DNA of 64,000 nucleotides, from assembly GCF_945836005.1 (NCBI RefSeq), contig NZ_OX241534.1, positions 1,350,275 through 1,414,274 on the forward strand, given 5' to 3'. The notes below the pieces were generated by a model. It worked only from the letters and a program-made list of their open reading frames with translations, was not told the DNA's origin and did not search any database. A program made the translations under genes and the position numbers. Position 1 is the first letter of the stretch, and each line of letters starts with the position of its first letter. Shown here piece by piece: positions 31,399-41,177 of this stretch. Source of the DNA: Candidatus Nitrosacidococcus sp. I8 (lineage in GTDB: Bacteria; Pseudomonadota; Gammaproteobacteria; Nitrosococcales; Nitrosococcaceae).

Positions 31399-32175
31399 TT
31401 AGGGGGTTAATCCTGAATCCTTAAGTAGAGCATAAACATGCTCTACTGGAATTGCATAGGTAATTCCACTAGGATCTTTGAGCACATTCTCTCTACTCCC
31501 TTTTACAAAAACCATATTAATTACACCTAACACTTTACCAGTACTAGGATCATAGAGTGGGCTACCACTATTTCCAGGATAAGCGGTAGCATCTAATTGA
31601 AACACCATAAAAGGTTTATGGCTTAATTGTTGAATACGTTGTGGGTTAAGATCCCTAGTATTTCTTCCAGCAGTAGCAATAGGAACAATGGCAGATACAA
31701 TTCCTCGATGAGTTACTGGATATAATCCTAATACGGGCCCAATCGGAAATCCTGTAAAAGCAATTCGCATACCTTCTTTTACTTCCTGCATACTTCCTAA
31801 AGAAAAATGGGGTAAAGTAGGTCCGTTTATTTTTAATAGGGCTAAATCATGAATAGAATCTACAGAAACGATTTCTGTCCGATACAATTTCGGGTTAATT
31901 CCGACAAAAACTCCGATATATTCATTATGTTCAGTATCTATTTTTTCGGGTAATACATGGGCATTTGTAACTACATGTAAGCCATCTGCAACTACAAATC
32001 CAGTACCCGAATAACTAGCTTGTACTCCTCGAATAGAAGAATAAGTACCTACTCCTACTACCGATGCTTTAACATGAGCAATAGTTTCAGGAAGAGTAGC
32101 AGCAATCGCTATGTTACTGAAGATAAAATAAAAAAATAAATTTTTTAATAAAAATATAAAGATAGGAAAATACAT
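31399..32175 (-). CDS. Secreted trypsin-like serine protease (HtrA-like, no PDZ)
   Basis: Chymotrypsin-fold S1C-type protease with an N-terminal signal sequence (ends IAIAA). The triad is visible: His in VTNAHVLP, Asp in SIHDLALLKI and Ser in YPGNSGSPLYD. At 258 residues there is no room for a PDZ domain, unlike DegP/DegS. It lies next to the last gene of the exopolysaccharide locus, 34 bases downstream of it and in the same direction, so it may be co-transcribed. Function is unknown; it may process exported proteins. Confidence 0.85.
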   Translation of the reverse strand: MYFPIFIFLLKNLFFYFIFSNIAIAATLPETIAHVKASVVGVGTYSSIRGVQASYSGTGFVVADGLHVVTNAHVLPEKIDTEHNEYIGVFVGINPKLYRTEIVSVDSIHDLALLKINGPTLPHFSLGSMQEVKEGMRIAFTGFPIGPVLGLYPVTHRGIVSAIVPIATAGRNTRDLNPQRIQQLSHKPFMVFQLDATAYPGNSGSPLYDPSTGKVLGVINMVFVKGSRENVLKDPSGITYAIPVEHVYALLKDSGLTP

Positions 32176-32209
32176 GCTATTTGATATTTTTTCAGGAATA
32201 CCCCTAATT

Positions 32210-33622
32210 TTATAATTTGTTATTATTTCTATCTAATTTTCGTATTTTTACTACTCTAGGATCTATAGGCTTTTTATGCGTACTAGCGATAGATATTTTC
32301 TTACCTATTTTCTTATCGTTTGCTGTAGTAATAGCCTGATTTTGCCACTCATCCGATTCTCTTTGTAATATAGCAGCAAAGGCAACTAATCCATATAAAA
32401 AATCAAAATAGGCAAGACTTAAAAAGGTGCCAGATACACAAAACCCAGCAATAGCAATTTGTGTACCTTTCGCATAATTTTTTATATATTCTCCCTCACT
32501 AGGGAGGTTAGCTTTAGATATTTTTCCTAAGCGAAAATAGGTACTTAATAGCAGTAATATAAATAAAAACAGAACTAAAAACCCATGATCTCCCATTATT
32601 TGAAAGTAGACGCTATGAGCAGGACGAGGTCTATTACCTTTACTCCACTCCCGTATAAAAAATGCATGATCAAACCAACGTTGAGGGTTACGTATGACGG
32701 ATTCTGAATCATATAAAAATCCTGCCCCTAAAAAGGGACGCTCTTTAGCCACATTAAACGCAACCCCCCAAGCCTGAACTCGCTGCATAAATGATTCGTC
32801 CCCTTTTACTCCTTCTTCACTGGTCATGGTTTGTTGGCGTTCTAACCATTTTTGTGGCATAAAATTTTTAGCACCTAAAAAAACTATAGGCGCTATTAAG
32901 ATTACAACAATGATATATTTTCTATATTGCCAAAAAAGAAAAGAGCATACAACAAATAATCCCAGTAATGCTCCTCGAGAATAAGTGCCCATTGCAGCGA
33001 TAGCAGATAAAATAGCAGTTGCATATAAAATTCTTTGAACCCATTTATTTTCTTCAGTTCGGGCAACCATAGTGGCAAGAGGCACCATCATCATTAGTAC
33101 TAGCCCTATTTCGTTATTTCCCCCAATAAACGAACCTGGTGGTCCCCATACCGTATTATTTCCAGCAGTAAGGATTGTAAAAATACCTCCTTTCACCCCA
33201 TAAAACCCAAAAGATCCAATGATAACTAGGGTAAAGACTCTAATCCTCTCTTGCCCATAAATCATCATGGTTGTCAAAAAAGTAAATAAAAAAGTTTTAA
33301 TGACCTCTTGATAGTAGTTGAAAGCAACGTCTGGGTACCATGCAAAAGCACTGGTAATTGCAAAGTAGACTACAAAAATAGCAACGATAACTAGTTCTCT
33401 TGTCCATGGGATAGATTTACGATCCTTTGCAGCAAATATACTTAAGATGGTTACAATGGCAATAATTAAAGCTAAATGAAATCTTTCGATATTCCAACTC
33501 ATTCTATGAGGGTTCATATAACTTAACCAAGTATAAGTTAATACCCCAACCCAAGCACGCGTGAGACTCATAGGAATGAGTGTAATCATAATTGCTAAGA
33601 TAACTAAATCTCTAATTCCCAC
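32210..33622 (-). CDS. Putative O-glycosylation ligase, exosortase A-associated (Wzy/WaaL-like)
   Basis: Polytopic inner-membrane protein with about 10-12 membrane segments and a large periplasmic loop (AWYPDVAFNYYQEVIK and the GAGFLYDSESVI region). It resembles the TIGR03097 family of Wzy_C-domain ligases found in XrtA loci. It would polymerise or transfer lipid-linked glycan, perhaps onto protein. It opens MGIRDLVILAIMITLIPM, the family start. It overlaps the glycosyltransferase gene upstream by 11 bases and is the last glycan gene of the run. A charged tail of about 45 residues follows the last helix. Confidence 0.85.
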   Translation of the reverse strand: MGIRDLVILAIMITLIPMSLTRAWVGVLTYTWLSYMNPHRMSWNIERFHLALIIAIVTILSIFAAKDRKSIPWTRELVIVAIFVVYFAITSAFAWYPDVAFNYYQEVIKTFLFTFLTTMMIYGQERIRVFTLVIIGSFGFYGVKGGIFTILTAGNNTVWGPPGSFIGGNNEIGLVLMMMVPLATMVARTEENKWVQRILYATAILSAIAAMGTYSRGALLGLFVVCSFLFWQYRKYIIVVILIAPIVFLGAKNFMPQKWLERQQTMTSEEGVKGDESFMQRVQAWGVAFNVAKERPFLGAGFLYDSESVIRNPQRWFDHAFFIREWSKGNRPRPAHSVYFQIMGDHGFLVLFLFILLLLSTYFRLGKISKANLPSEGEYIKNYAKGTQIAIAGFCVSGTFLSLAYFDFLYGLVAFAAILQRESDEWQNQAITTANDKKIGKKISIASTHKKPIDPRVVKIRKLDRNNNKL

Positions 33623-34805
33623 TATTTTTCTTATAAAATAAATCTACAGTAGATTGAAATAATAAATCTAGCTCTTTTGCTTTTTGCTCCCATGTATAGT
33701 GGGTACAGATAGTTTTGCGTCCCTCTTCAGCTAATTTTTGTTGTAATATCTTATTTTTTATCACCTCTACAATTGCGTTTGCTGTTTCCTTAGCACCCGA
33801 GCGGATAAGAATATTTTCTCCTTCACGAACTGAAAGCCCACCTACTGCAGTAGGTGAGGCAATAATGGGTTTTCCCATTGCCCAAGCTTGCAATATTTTA
33901 TTTTTTATTCCTGCTCCTTTTCTCATTGGGCATGCGAATACAGTAGCTTGAGCAAGATACGGTCTTATATCCTCCACAAAACCAGTAACAATAACGTTAT
34001 TTTTTACTAACGCTAATACATCTGGGCTTGGATCTCTCCCAACCAAGATTACTTTTGCTTCTGGAATTTGCTGTTGTACATAAGGCAAAATATCCTGCAC
34101 TAGATAACATGCAGCATCGATATTAGGAGGGAACTCCATTGATCCTTCAAGGATAATAGTAGCAGGATCCTGTTCTTTTTCAGATGGGAAAAAATAATTT
34201 TCATCCACCCCATTATGAATGGTATGGATAGGAACTCTAGGGCAGGTCCATCGTAAATAACGAGCATCTAATTCGCTTACAACAGTGCACGAATCGGCCT
34301 TTCTGAAGAAATAATATTCGAACAATGCCTCTTGAATTAGGGATTTTCCTATACGGATTTTTTTTATTAAATTTGATGCTGCTCGCAAAAATCGCCAATA
34401 TTCTAAAGGACCACTATCAACAATGTCAGCGAGAAAAGGTAATTTTTTAACTTTAGGGAGGCTAACTGCAGTACCTATACCCGACATCCATAATAAGTCA
34501 TAGTTTTTTTCAGACAAGTGTTTATTAAGCCAGTGATTCATCTGTTTGCTTGGGATACTCCGTGAGATGGAGAAAGTACTTTTTATCTTTTTTAAAAAGG
34601 AACTCGATCTTTTAATCTCTGGTTTTTTAAAAACTTTAATTTTATGAAATATTTTTCTTAAAGCGGGAGGAATTTCACTATCCCCATAGCAAACCAGATC
34701 AAACTGATGTTTTACTGATAGATGGGTTACATAGTGATAAATACGTAAATTTTGACCATTATATAATGGAAAAGGAAAACGATCGCAAAGTACAAGAATG
34801 CGCAT
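33612..34805 (-). CDS. Glycosyltransferase family 4
   Basis: GT-B fold sugar transferase of 397 residues. The N-terminal MRILVLCDRFPFPLYNGQNLR and the donor-binding region IHNGVDENYF, VILVGRDPSPD and FACPMRKGAGIKNKILQAWAMGKPI mark a GT4/GT1-type enzyme, similar in outline to the PEP-CTERM-associated transferases. Sugar specificity cannot be read from sequence. It precedes the O-glycosylation ligase and follows a decayed sulfotransferase gene. Confidence 0.85.
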   Translation of the reverse strand: MRILVLCDRFPFPLYNGQNLRIYHYVTHLSVKHQFDLVCYGDSEIPPALRKIFHKIKVFKKPEIKRSSSFLKKIKSTFSISRSIPSKQMNHWLNKHLSEKNYDLLWMSGIGTAVSLPKVKKLPFLADIVDSGPLEYWRFLRAASNLIKKIRIGKSLIQEALFEYYFFRKADSCTVVSELDARYLRWTCPRVPIHTIHNGVDENYFFPSEKEQDPATIILEGSMEFPPNIDAACYLVQDILPYVQQQIPEAKVILVGRDPSPDVLALVKNNVIVTGFVEDIRPYLAQATVFACPMRKGAGIKNKILQAWAMGKPIIASPTAVGGLSVREGENILIRSGAKETANAIVEVIKNKILQQKLAEEGRKTICTHYTWEQKAKELDLLFQSTVDLFYKKNSGN

Positions 34806-34896
34806 TTTAGCAAATGCCTTAACTATAAATTACACTAATAGCAGCACTACACAATTTTTTTATATAGGCCATGACATAATTTTTCAACATCGTTGT

Positions 34897-35652
34897 TCAG
34901 CCGTAATGATAGAGCATTTTAAGATGCACAGAGTCGGCATTAACAATGCTACCTTGCCAAGAAGAGTAGAGTAAATCTAAGTAAGAGGATATTTTTTTAA
35001 AATAAGCGGAGGAATTAAGTACTAAATCATCATAGGAAATAAGCATTACCCTTAGATAATCTTGAAGTATTTTTTGCTTAAAAAGCCATATATTTCTCAT
35101 ATACCAAAAACGTGCAAAAGCATTCTTACTATCTATTCGAGACTCCTGAATAGGTCTAAGCAACTTAATAAGTTTCATCAGAAATATTTCTACCATGTCA
35201 TTCTATCTATTGGATCTCTATTTTGAATGATCTGATCAATTACATTTTCCTTGCCTTGCCAATGGTTATCTTGTGAGCTGATCGCACTATGATAATGACG
35301 AAAAACCCATAGTACTTTAGAGTGAGGGAAAATATTAAGCAGCTCAAGTAGTTTATCGGACTCGCAGAGTGCTTTCACAATAACTATAGATGCTTTTTAT
35401 TTCTTCACTAACTTGGCAATTACCTCTGAAGACCTCATTTCATAGCTATGAAATGCAGGACATCTCGTTCGTAAAATACCTCTATTTTTAGGCTACGCTC
35501 TAAAACGTCCATCATGATATTTGTGCCTGAGTACTACATACCGACCGCAAATAATATTCGTTTTGTTTTTTAGTAAAAATAGACTGAAAGTGCTTAGTAG
35601 ATAAAATGGCTGGATGAACTAGCCGGTCTTTAGTTTTTGAAGTTTTTTTCAT
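34897..35652 (-). pseudogene. Sulfotransferase family protein, multiply disrupted
   Basis: Remains of a PAPS-dependent sulfotransferase. The start ATG at 35652 overlaps the upstream amidotransferase stop (ATGA). The N-terminus KKTSKTKDRLVHPAIL is in one frame. Then, in another frame, come ILFAVGM, a TAG at 35534-35536 inside the PAPS-binding P-loop, and YSGTNIMMDVLERS. After a further shift the gene resumes with KALCESDKLLELL and HSKVLWVFRHYHSAISS. A last shift near 35190-35200 leads to the C-terminal half ending KMLYHYG. At least two frameshifts and several stops make it non-functional. The reading frames still carry recognisable protein, so the loss is fairly recent. Confidence 0.82.
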
Positions 35653-37544
35653 AATGAATAGCTTGTTTTTTCCTTTAAAGTGAGCAATTTTTCTTTTATT
35701 TGCTTTCGTTTATTTATTATTTTTGTCTCATAATATTGCATCCATTGCACAAGAATAACTAAAACCCATACTAAATCTCCATAATAAGCAGCATGCTCCT
35801 TAAGGCGTATACCGATTAGATTATCAATAATCGAGGGCTGAATTATTTTTAGATCCCGAAAATTAGCTAAGCTATCGCTTACTAGTGTATGTAGCGGTTG
35901 ATATTCTTTTAACCAAATACCGAAAGGTAGTCCAAAGCCATGTTTCTTTTTTGCGATTATTTCATCAGGTAGAAACCCTCTAAGGGCTTCCTTATAGAAA
36001 TAGCGTAGATGAGTACGCTTAACTTTTAAATGAGCTGGTAAGCAAGCAGCAAAATCACCTAACTCTTCATCTAACATAGGAAACCCAACATCAATGCCAG
36101 CAGCATTACACATACCAATGACTTTTGGTAGATCGTTATCAGCAATTGTAATTCTAAGATCAAGGCCAAGCATACGATTAATGGACTGTTGTGCTGACAC
36201 TCCATCATATAAAGATCTTAACTGTTGTAGAGGAGCGTCTGGATTAATGGAGCTAAGAAAATCTTTAGAGAAGATATTCTCTATCCCTATCCTATTGAGT
36301 GAATTATAGGATTCTAGCCTGTCTGGCATAGGCATTTTTGCTTGCTCAATGTAGCTGCCTACTTTAGAAAATCCAGGTATTTTTTGAGCTAGAGATATTT
36401 GAGTAATTGGCTCTAAGATAGTATCTTTCAAGGTTTTTGGAATTTTCCCATAGAGGGAAAATAGCCATTGTTTTGCATAGCGGCTGTTCCCACCAAATAA
36501 CTCATCTCCCCCATCCCCGCCAAGTAAGTAACTCACGTCATCTTCTTTAGCAAGCTTGGCACAAAAATAGGTAGGTACAACTGAAGAATTTCCAAATGGC
36601 TGCCCGTAAATATGGGCTATTTTTGGAATTGTAGTAACAATATCCTGTGCTGTTACATAATATTCATGATGATCCGTATTAAAATGACGGGCAGCGATGC
36701 GGGCATAATTAGTTTCATCATAGCCATCTGCTGCAAAACCAATTGAATAGGTGCGTGCTGGCTGGCCTGTTACTTCCCCTAAAAACCCTGCAACTGTTGA
36801 ACTATCTGTTCCCCCACTTAAAAATGCTCCTACAGAATTTTCCTCTCTAACAAATTTATCTACTGCTTTTTTTAGAATAATTTGTAAAGTTTTTCCGAGA
36901 TCGCTTTGGGACGGTAAGCTTTCGTGCTCTTTAAACTGATAATGCCAATAGGGCTGTATTTCAGTTTTTCCTTGACGATAATAGAGTACTTGCCCCGGTG
37001 GTAGTCTATAAATTCCTTTATAAATTGTTTCAGGAGCTGGAATCATATTGAAATATAAATAGTTATATATTGATTGGTTCTCTATTTCAGGATTCACTAT
37101 GGGGTGCATAGCAATTTCAGCTGGTGTAGGACCAAAAATTAAAGAATCTTTTACTACCGTATAGCAAAGAGAGTAAGTGCCATAGCGATCTACAGCAAAA
37201 AAAGCTTCTTTTTTAACACTATCCAGTATTGATAATACAAACGATCCTGTTAATTTGGAAAGTGCTTGAATACCGTTACGTTGAATATCATTAGCTAGTA
37301 TATTTAATATTTCTTGCTGTAAAGGTCTATCATCCCAGTAAGGGTAGCCCGCAATCGTAATTACCATACCATTCTGCTCTTTTATTAAAGTACGATAAGG
37401 TAGATGTCCTGCAATTGCCATAGATTCTTGAGTAAAAGTAGCAGAACCATCTATTGGTGTATCTTGGGCTATGCTTGATATCAAATACTGTCTTTCATTT
37501 TCAGTTTCAAGATAATATTGAAACCAACCCCATAATCCTCTCAT
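35649..37544 (-). CDS. Asparagine synthase-like protein without the glutaminase cysteine
   Basis: Two-domain asparagine-synthetase-B relative of 631 residues. The N-terminal glutaminase domain starts MRGLWGWF where active enzymes have MCGI, so the catalytic Cys2 is absent and glutamine hydrolysis is unlikely. The C-terminal synthetase domain keeps the ATP loop LSGGTDSS and LLGGDGGDELFGG. It may use free ammonia or another amine, or act as an adenylating ligase in glycan modification. Such proteins are common in XrtA exopolysaccharide loci. It lies 14 bases from the GNAT gene and overlaps the sulfotransferase pseudogene. Confidence 0.85.
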   Translation of the reverse strand: MRGLWGWFQYYLETENERQYLISSIAQDTPIDGSATFTQESMAIAGHLPYRTLIKEQNGMVITIAGYPYWDDRPLQQEILNILANDIQRNGIQALSKLTGSFVLSILDSVKKEAFFAVDRYGTYSLCYTVVKDSLIFGPTPAEIAMHPIVNPEIENQSIYNYLYFNMIPAPETIYKGIYRLPPGQVLYYRQGKTEIQPYWHYQFKEHESLPSQSDLGKTLQIILKKAVDKFVREENSVGAFLSGGTDSSTVAGFLGEVTGQPARTYSIGFAADGYDETNYARIAARHFNTDHHEYYVTAQDIVTTIPKIAHIYGQPFGNSSVVPTYFCAKLAKEDDVSYLLGGDGGDELFGGNSRYAKQWLFSLYGKIPKTLKDTILEPITQISLAQKIPGFSKVGSYIEQAKMPMPDRLESYNSLNRIGIENIFSKDFLSSINPDAPLQQLRSLYDGVSAQQSINRMLGLDLRITIADNDLPKVIGMCNAAGIDVGFPMLDEELGDFAACLPAHLKVKRTHLRYFYKEALRGFLPDEIIAKKKHGFGLPFGIWLKEYQPLHTLVSDSLANFRDLKIIQPSIIDNLIGIRLKEHAAYYGDLVWVLVILVQWMQYYETKIINKRKQIKEKLLTLKEKTSYSL

Positions 37545-37558
37545 ATCTATCCTCTTAA

Positions 37559-38683
37559 TTATGAAGTAGTATCTTTACTAAATAGGTTTCGTAAATAACG
37601 AAGTTTAGGTATTACGCTCTCTTCAAAGAAGTAAAGTATCTGAGCTATCAGAGTGCGATTATATATATATACTTCTTTTAAAGAATCAGCAGTTTCCGTC
37701 CAGCGTAGCTTATATGCATTGTCTCCTGGTCCGAAATAATAGTGTTTTAAGGGTGGTTGAAATAGTTTTTCAATAATTTTCCAATTAAGATAGGTACCCG
37801 GAGAGAGTTCTGCTTTAGAAGAATTATAATCAGCCCTTAGAGCATAAATATTATCATTGTGAATAAGTTGATACTCGCAAGCTAGTGGATCGTTATCTAT
37901 TCGTAAAATCCAGATAGATATCCAGCCACAATGGGTAGCATGTTCAGTTAATTTCTGAATAAAAGCAAGGGGGCCATTTTTATTTAAGGCACCCAGCTCG
38001 TTTTTTTTCCAGCTCGATATAGACATATTAATTACAGACTGAAGCGTCTGTTTTATTTGAGATGGATCACTTCGTATCCACTCGATCTTTATTTCTCCAG
38101 TACGTGCTAAACGACTCGCAGCAAGATTATTTCCTTTTTTAAGCCGCCTGCTACGGGTTTTATAAAATTCATCCCAGCTACTTTTTAAATCGATAAAATA
38201 ATTTCTCATTTCTTCTTTTTCTGATTGAAAGTACCCAAGAGTTATAAACTCAGTCAATAATAAATTTGCCTTAGCTGATACAGATAATCTTTTAAAATTA
38301 ATTAGATCCCACTGATTTTTATGCTTTTCAAGCCAATGAACTAAGGCAGGCACTACAACACTTTCCTTATCTAAGGCAATAATTACATCACAGAGTTGCG
38401 TATCAGGGATAATAATAAAATTAAGTACAAATAAAGATATCCCACGTATTTTCTGAGCAGATCTAATAAAAGGGCATATACCAATCAGTGTTGAGTTTTC
38501 CCATACTACTAATATCCATAGCTTTGCTCCATCTGCACGAAGCCATTGCCAAGCCGAATCAAACCACTCATAGTAGAGAAATACAGGAGCGTCCGTTTCT
38601 TGAGTTACTAAGCTATTCCATTGAGTTCTTAAACTATAAAAATGATTTTCATCTTCTACAATTTCTACTCGAATTTCACTCAT
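37559..38683 (-). CDS. GNAT-fold acyltransferase (CelD/BioF2-like)
   Basis: Protein of 374 residues with the double-GNAT FemAB-like layout. The N-terminal part has FLYYEWFDSAWQW and WENSTLIGICPFI, and the C-terminal part has ACEYQLIHNDNIYALRADYN followed by LSPGTYLNWKIIEKLF. This matches acetyltransferases of the CelD/BioF2 type found in cellulose and exopolysaccharide clusters, likely acting on a sugar or lipid-linked intermediate. It lies between the deacetylase and the asparagine-synthase-like gene in the same orientation. Confidence 0.78.
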   Translation of the reverse strand: MSEIRVEIVEDENHFYSLRTQWNSLVTQETDAPVFLYYEWFDSAWQWLRADGAKLWILVVWENSTLIGICPFIRSAQKIRGISLFVLNFIIIPDTQLCDVIIALDKESVVVPALVHWLEKHKNQWDLINFKRLSVSAKANLLLTEFITLGYFQSEKEEMRNYFIDLKSSWDEFYKTRSRRLKKGNNLAASRLARTGEIKIEWIRSDPSQIKQTLQSVINMSISSWKKNELGALNKNGPLAFIQKLTEHATHCGWISIWILRIDNDPLACEYQLIHNDNIYALRADYNSSKAELSPGTYLNWKIIEKLFQPPLKHYYFGPGDNAYKLRWTETADSLKEVYIYNRTLIAQILYFFEESVIPKLRYLRNLFSKDTTS

Positions 38684-38704
38684 TTGTTCAAATTTAATTT
38701 ATAG

Positions 38705-39682
38705 TTAGCTACACATTTCTGGCTGATAACAGAGTGCGTTTTGCATTAGCCTAAGCATAAAACGTAGTGGGGTTTGATCCCATGGCGTAAATCTGGGAAT
38801 TTGATAAGGGTCAGTTTTATATTGAGCTGCTCCCCAACTAGTAGTTACTGCTCCCATATAGCCAGCGTTTTTTACTATTTCTATATGATCTTTATTGAAA
38901 TCTATATTAGGTTTACCGTTAGGGTAGGCAAAAATATTAATAGATTTACCAAGTATTCCTTCTAGTTTTTCTTTATTAGTGCAAATCTCATTTCTCACTT
39001 CCTTAAGTGAAAGACGAGATAAGATTGGATGGCTATGAGTATGACCACCAATTTCCATCCCTTCTTGACTCAGGGCCATTACATCGTATTTACTCATCAT
39101 AAAATTATCTACAAGTGGTTTATCTGTTAAATTTAGTAGATAATCTACGACTTCTTGGCGTATGGAATAGTCTAGATGTTTTACTCTAGTAATGATATAT
39201 TTCACCGCTTGTTGGCAATGCTCTATTGTGGATAAGTCATATTGACCAAACCCATATTTATTTAAATCTAAAATACTACCATCACCTTGTTTATTTCTTA
39301 TCACTTCGATAATAGTATCATTCCACATTTGACCACCCTCTAAATACTTAGAGGTAATAAAAAAAGTAGCACATAGACCATGCTTTTTTAATATAGGTAG
39401 TGCATTTGTGGCATTATCTAAATAACCATCGTCAAAAGTAATACAGAGCACACGCTTAGGAAGGCTTTTTTTATGTAAACGCTCTATTGCCTCACCTAAT
39501 GGCAATACAGAAAAATATTTCTTTATCGTGGCCATTTGCCATCCAAAATCTTCAATATCTACTGTATCTTGGCGTAAAGGATCTGGCTTTGAAAGCACTT
39601 GGTGGTAGATTAGGATAGATAATTTATTTTCCTTTAATAGGGAATAGAATTGTTTGGGGTAAGTAGTAAATAAACTAGTCAT
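38705..39682 (-). CDS. Polysaccharide deacetylase (NodB domain)
   Basis: Carbohydrate esterase 4 type enzyme of 325 residues. The metal-binding Asp pair is in LCITFDDGYLDN and the two ligand histidines are in GGHTHSHPILS. YPNGKPN is the third conserved block. There is no signal peptide, so it may act on lipid-linked glycan in the cytoplasm or be a family variant. It is distinct from the XrtA-type deacetylase further upstream in the run. It overlaps the flippase gene by 4 bases. Confidence 0.88.
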   Translation of the reverse strand: MTSLFTTYPKQFYSLLKENKLSILIYHQVLSKPDPLRQDTVDIEDFGWQMATIKKYFSVLPLGEAIERLHKKSLPKRVLCITFDDGYLDNATNALPILKKHGLCATFFITSKYLEGGQMWNDTIIEVIRNKQGDGSILDLNKYGFGQYDLSTIEHCQQAVKYIITRVKHLDYSIRQEVVDYLLNLTDKPLVDNFMMSKYDVMALSQEGMEIGGHTHSHPILSRLSLKEVRNEICTNKEKLEGILGKSINIFAYPNGKPNIDFNKDHIEIVKNAGYMGAVTTSWGAAQYKTDPYQIPRFTPWDQTPLRFMLRLMQNALCYQPEMCS

Positions 39683-41136
39683 TTTTTATAAAAAGAAATC
39701 TTTTTCCATAAAATAGGCGGTATTTGAGCTATTTCGCAATATAGAGGATGTTGCGTTATCCGAAGAGCAAGCAGCCACGTACCAAAAATACTACATGCTA
39801 TTATTATGAGCTTGCTAATTGGAATATTTGTAAAGTCTCTATATATAAACCACACTAATACAATCGGTATTGTATTCATTAGTGTGACATATACACTCTT
39901 ATTAAGAGCTTGAATATACTGTATCGTATCTATGACAATAAATGTCTTTAGGAAAGTAAGCCATAGAATAATTTCAATAATAGTAGCTATTACCACACCG
40001 ATAGCTGCTATTTGTAGTCCATAGGAAGCTATAAGTATTAAGATAAAAAATTTAAGTATTCCACTGATAGTATTAATTTTTAGAGGTAGACTTGGGTTAC
40101 CTAATGCAATACAAAGATTTGGGTTAAAAGCAGCTAATATCTGAAAAATACCTGAGATACAAAGAATTTTAGCTACTGGAACAGAAGATGACCATTGAGA
40201 TCCATATAATAATTGGATAATAGGATCAGCAAAAAAAAATAAATTTATATAGAAAGGCCAAGCTAACCCAGTAATATAGGTCATTGTTTTTAAGTAGGGA
40301 TGTACAATATCGCCACCTTGACGATTGTATGCAGAAAAATAAGGTTGAACGACAAGTCGGATAGATTCAACAATCATAAGCTGGAAAAGAGATACAACAC
40401 CCAAAGCACGACTAAATATCCCTACTGCAGCTACATCTAACAATCTTCCAAGAACTAAATCAGTAGATCCATCGCTTATTTCTTTAGTAATATTTATGCC
40501 CATTGCTTTTGATGAAAAAGAAGCAATAGATTTTGCCTCTTTCATAGAAGGGCGTATTGGAAACCATTTTGGGCGAAAATAAGCAGCCAACGCAATTGTA
40601 GTGACCATGCTGGCTACTTGAGCCCAAGCCATACTCATATAGCTAAACCCAAGAAAAGCGAGAATAATTACGAAAATAAATCGTACTGTAAGCGCACTTA
40701 AATCAATTGAGACAGTACGATTAAAGTCCATTTCTCGATGCCAATAGGCCATGACAACATTACCAAAAGGTAGAAGAAAAGAACTCATTGATAGCACTAT
40801 CATTACCCTACCAACCCCTGGTTCTTTATAAAACTCTGCAGCAGGCTGGGCTAAAATTAAAATAATTAGCCCTAATGACCACATAACTAATAGGGAAATT
40901 CCTTGTGCTGTACGTAGTTTTTCTTTAGTCAGATTGGGTTCATAAGTTACATATTCACCAATCCCAAATTCTCGTACTGAATTAATGACTGCAACTAAGA
41001 TAGTGGCAATAGAGAAAATCCCTATTTCCTCTGGGGTTAAGATTCGGGAAAGAATCATCGTTGAGATCAACGCAAGAATCGTTGACGCATAGCGTTGTAT
41101 TGATGAGAGTAATAAGCTTTTACGAACGCTAAGCAA
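39679..41136 (-). CDS. Polysaccharide flippase (Wzx/MviN-like)
   Basis: Integral membrane protein of 485 residues with about 12-14 membrane segments, opening with RKSLLLSSIQRYASTILALIS and SRILTPEEIGIFSIATI, the usual start of oligosaccharide flippases of the MOP superfamily. The GRLLDVAAVGIFSRALGVVSL segment is also typical. It would move the lipid-linked repeat unit across the inner membrane for the Wzy-like ligase. It lies between the adenylate-forming ligase and the deacetylase. Confidence 0.88.
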   Translation of the reverse strand: MLSVRKSLLLSSIQRYASTILALISTMILSRILTPEEIGIFSIATILVAVINSVREFGIGEYVTYEPNLTKEKLRTAQGISLLVMWSLGLIILILAQPAAEFYKEPGVGRVMIVLSMSSFLLPFGNVVMAYWHREMDFNRTVSIDLSALTVRFIFVIILAFLGFSYMSMAWAQVASMVTTIALAAYFRPKWFPIRPSMKEAKSIASFSSKAMGINITKEISDGSTDLVLGRLLDVAAVGIFSRALGVVSLFQLMIVESIRLVVQPYFSAYNRQGGDIVHPYLKTMTYITGLAWPFYINLFFFADPIIQLLYGSQWSSSVPVAKILCISGIFQILAAFNPNLCIALGNPSLPLKINTISGILKFFILILIASYGLQIAAIGVVIATIIEIILWLTFLKTFIVIDTIQYIQALNKSVYVTLMNTIPIVLVWFIYRDFTNIPISKLIIIACSIFGTWLLALRITQHPLYCEIAQIPPILWKKISFYKK

Positions 41137-41177
41137 CTGTACTATCCCTTTAGATCTTTATCGTTATATAGCAATAG

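Noticed and set aside
31389-31407. CCCC/GGGG hairpin between rpoH and the protease gene
   Set aside because: The stem is only four to five pairs and there is no T-run; it is too weak to call a terminator.
34897-35378. Two short reading frames as separate small genes
   Set aside because: Both carry pieces of one sulfotransferase in different frames, and further pieces lie upstream; they are parts of one pseudogene.
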